Source: Porphyra umbilicalis | Lineage: Eukaryota > Rhodophyta > Bangiophyceae > Bangiales > Bangiaceae | DNA length: 64,000 nucleotides | Reading direction: 5' to 3' | Assembly: GCA_002049455.2 (NCBI GenBank) | Contig: KV918829.1 | Span: 221,157-285,156, forward strand | In this document: positions 63,720 through 64,000 of the stretch, one piece after another | Layout of the letters: the number at the start of each line of letters is the position of its first letter | Numbering within the stretch: position 1 is the first letter of the stretch | Notes under the pieces: model-generated | Told to the model about the DNA's origin: nothing | The model's input: the letters and a program-made list of their open reading frames with translations, nothing else | Databases searched by the model: none | Made by a program: the position numbers and the translations under genes

Positions 63720-64000
63720 ATGGGGGGGCGAATGGAGACCCCCCTGGTGTCGAGGTGCCTGGTGCCGGGGCGGATGAGATTACCCCCCCCCGGAGGCGGA
63801 TCGTCGGTTGACGATCGCCACACCAGTGCCGGCACCACGGATGCGGGTGCCCGCGGGGCGCGGACTTTGTTCCAACCCTTGCCTCCGGGCCTCGATCCGA
63901 CTGGGACTCGCCCCCCGGCAGGCGCCCCCTCGGGTAGTACTCACCCCGAGGCGGTCCTGTCGGGTGCTGGCACTCATTTCGGCGTAGGACAGCTGCCCGA
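63720..64000 (+). CDS. gag: Gag of the second chromovirus copy, partial
   Basis: The frame opens with MGGRMETPLVS and stays open to the window end (about 93 codons), parallel to residues 1-93 of the first copy. The first ATG is followed by ATGGGGGGGCGAATGG, with a shorter G run than the other copy. It is truncated by the window, not visibly broken. Confidence 0.85.
   Translation, partial: MGGRMETPLVSRCLVPGRMRLPPPGGGSSVDDRHTSAGTTDAGARGARTLFQPLPPGLDPTGTRPPAGAPSGSTHPEAVLSGAGTHFGVGQLP

Larger units (their letters stand above)
62857..64000 (+). mobile_element. Second copy of the chromovirus, cut by the window end
   Basis: The LTR, primer-binding site, leader and gag start are in the same order as at 21383, with only scattered differences. 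This shows that the family has several young copies. Confidence 0.93.

Overview
This window looks like nuclear DNA of a GC-rich eukaryotic alga. The pointers are a very high GC content, long CCG and GCC tracts, mostly intron-poor genes, a secreted malectin/proline-rich matrix protein, an NB-ARC-TPR receptor-like protein, and chromovirus, Copia, PIF/Harbinger and hAT transposons. A bangiophyte red alga (Porphyra/Pyropia type) fits best. That is an inference from gene content, and another GC-rich alga is not excluded. No rRNA, tRNA, CRISPR array or bacterial operon was seen.

Layout. At 1.15-4.42 kb lies a PIF/Harbinger element with 29-bp inverted termini, a TAA target duplication and a transposase N-terminal fragment. 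At 5.1-9.7 kb is a secreted malectin-domain protein with an enormous proline-rich stalk and a cysteine-rich end; its reading frame is broken at homopolymers. From 9.7 to 16 kb there are low-complexity stretches, a possible decayed WD40-type gene, a small secreted Thr/Glu/Pro-repeat protein and several short repeats. At 16.28-21.38 kb is the left arm of a 5.1-kb near-identical inverted duplication that carries a Copia fragment; its right arm is at 42.83-47.92 kb. At 21.38-32.30 kb is a full-length 10.9-kb chromovirus (Ty3/gypsy) with LTRs, gag, pol and an extra 781-codon gene on the opposite strand between pol and the 3' LTR. At 32.6-34.3 kb is an apparently intact two-intron Harbinger transposase gene. 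At 34.96-36.61 and 49.97-51.25 kb are two inverted copies of an unclassified repeat family. From 36.6 to 42.4 kb I recognise no gene with confidence. At 49.65-49.79 kb is a 65-bp-armed hairpin. At 51.99-57.36 kb is a single-exon 1790-aa NB-ARC protein whose C-terminal third is a tandem array of near-identical 46-aa TPR units. At 58.13-59.00 kb is a non-autonomous hAT element with an 8-bp target duplication. From 59 to 62.6 kb there is CG-rich low-complexity DNA and a foldback element. At 62.86 kb a second copy of the chromovirus begins and runs off the window.

Taken together this is transposon-dense accessory DNA around two host genes of interest: the NB-ARC-TPR protein (a candidate immune or surveillance receptor with a fast-evolving repeat array) and the malectin/proline-rich extracellular protein. 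The best candidate for something undescribed is the antisense gene of the chromovirus, with the NB-ARC-TPR array second. All family assignments come from motifs read by eye; no database search was possible.
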